Source of the DNA: an uncultured Collinsella sp.
Lineage (GTDB): Bacteria > Actinomycetota > Coriobacteriia > Coriobacteriales > Coriobacteriaceae
Assembly (NCBI GenBank): GCA_900547855.1
Contig: URIK01000110.1
Location: 1 to 6,140 of the forward strand
Direction: 5' to 3'
Length of the DNA: 6,140 nucleotides
Shown: piece after piece, positions 5,555 to 6,140 of the stretch
Layout of the letters: every line of letters begins with the position of its first letter
Numbering within the stretch: the first letter of the stretch is position 1
Translations under genes and position numbers: made by a program
Notes under the pieces: model-generated
What the model was told of the DNA's origin: nothing
What the model saw: only the letters and a program-made list of their open reading frames with translations
Database searches by the model: none

Positions 5555-5560
5555 TACACT
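5555..5560 (+). promoter_or_regulatory. Possible -10 element of the cation efflux gene
   Basis: TACACT matches four of six -10 consensus positions and would start RNA near 5567, giving a leader of about 27 bases to ATG 5594. No convincing -35 is seen at 16-18 bases upstream. An activator-dependent promoter, or one not visible by eye, is possible. Confidence 0.3.
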
Positions 5561-5593
5561 ATCCCCTTAAACATGATTGTGAGGACGACCGCT

Positions 5594-6140
5594 ATGCTAT
5601 TTGTAAATCGGCTGGTACATACGCTTGTTCCCGGCAGCGAGAGCGAGCCGGTCGATGCATCTTGCCGCACCAACGCGGGCTTTTCCGCAAGCCTCGTCTG
5701 CATTGGCCTCAACATCACCCTGTGCCTGGCCAAGGGCATCGCGGGCCTGCTCGCCGGCTCCGTCTCCCTCATCGCCGACGCTTTCAACAACCTCTCCGAT
5801 GCCTCGAGCAACATCGTGAGCCTGCTCGGGTTCCGCCTTGCCAGCCGCCCGGCAGACGAAGGCCACCCCTATGGCCACGGTCGCTATGAGTACCTAGCCG
5901 GCCTGTTCGTCGCCGTCCTGGTTTGCGCCGTCGGCATCAATCTGATCCTCGAGTCGGTCACTAAGATCATCAAGCCTTCCCCCACCGTGTATTCGGCGCT
6001 CTCCATGGCCGCCCTTGTTCTGTCCATGCTCGTTAAGCTCTGGATGGCAGCGTTCAACCGCACGCTGGGCGACCGCATCGACTCGGAGACGCTCATCGCC
6101 ACGGCACAGGACTCCAAAAACGACGTCATCACCTCGGGCT
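5594..6140 (+). CDS. Cation diffusion facilitator, MntE-like (probable Mn2+ exporter), N-terminal 182 residues
   Basis: The frame is open to the window edge, so the C-terminus is missing. ATG 5594 is chosen because GAGGA ends 8 bases upstream; an in-frame ATG at 5573 has no ribosome site. Hydrophobic helices lie at about 30-53 (TM1), 56-80 (TM2), 100-120 (TM3), 132-153 (TM4), and the start of TM5 at 166. The family signature is plain: SVSLIADAFNNLSDASS in TM2 and the loop GHPYGHGRYEYLAGL (90-104). Cation diffusion facilitators swap divalent metal for protons across the inner membrane. The transport site here should be Asn65 and Asp69 of TM2 with Asp173 and Asp177 of TM5. The Asp-x3-Asp pair in TM5, in place of the His-x3-Asp of zinc exporters, and Asn in TM2 fit the manganese group (MntE). 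Mn2+ export is therefore inferred. The cytoplasmic C-terminal domain is beyond the edge. Confidence 0.93.
   Translation, partial: MLFVNRLVHTLVPGSESEPVDASCRTNAGFSASLVCIGLNITLCLAKGIAGLLAGSVSLIADAFNNLSDASSNIVSLLGFRLASRPADEGHPYGHGRYEYLAGLFVAVLVCAVGINLILESVTKIIKPSPTVYSALSMAALVLSMLVKLWMAAFNRTLGDRIDSETLIATAQDSKNDVITSG

Noticed and set aside
5573..5593. Alternative ATG 7 codons upstream for the cation efflux gene
   Set aside because: It has no ribosome site. It would only work as a near-leaderless start, whereas ATG 5594 has GAGGA at good spacing.
1..6140. CRISPR array, tRNA, rRNA, insertion sequence or attachment site
   Set aside because: By eye I saw no regularly spaced repeats, no tRNA-like cloverleaf, no transposase motif and no paired direct repeats flanking the amidase relic or the operon.

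Overview
The window looks like chromosomal DNA from a moderately GC-rich Gram-positive bacterium. Codon use is rich in G/C at third positions, Shine-Dalgarno (SD) sequences are strong (AAGGAGG, GGAAGGAG), and there is a Sec-secreted protein. The general style suits gut Actinobacteria of the Coriobacteriia (for example Collinsella). That placement is an inference from style and recalled family resemblances, not a proven assignment.

Layout. (1) Positions 1-672, minus strand: the N-terminal 224 residues of a secreted protein of unknown function, with a clear signal peptide and a TATAAT promoter; its 3' end lies outside the window. (2) Positions 770-1183, minus strand: a decayed phage-type N-acetylmuramoyl-L-alanine amidase (endolysin family). 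It is broken by two frameshifts and an in-frame stop, and all three expected zinc ligands are replaced. (3) Positions 1396-3544, plus strand: a tight two-gene operon with an 8-base overlap. The first gene encodes a 264-residue helical protein with a Gly/Ala-rich hydrophobic core. The second encodes a 453-residue protein with several hydrophobic segments. I know no established function for either, and they are the best candidates for an undescribed system here. (4) Positions 3633-3815, plus strand: a 60-residue charged orphan protein with a His/Cys cluster. (5) Positions 3816-4037: a convergent intergenic region with a strong terminator for the minus-strand gene and two smaller dyads. (6) Positions 4038-5375, minus strand: a 445-residue protein with two N-terminal zinc ribbons. 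(7) Positions 5376-5593: a divergent promoter region with two dyads. (8) Positions 5594-6140, plus strand: the N-terminal 182 residues of a cation diffusion facilitator whose metal-site residues (Asn/Asp and Asp/Asp) fit the manganese-exporting MntE-type group.

How the pieces fit. The left part (1 to about 3.8 kb) looks accessory: a secreted orphan, a dead lysin relic and an uncharacterised membrane operon. The right part (4.0-6.1 kb) looks like ordinary chromosomal housekeeping. The two operon proteins probably work together at the membrane, because they overlap and both have soluble helical parts attached to hydrophobic segments. No link between the operon and the other genes can be shown from the sequence.
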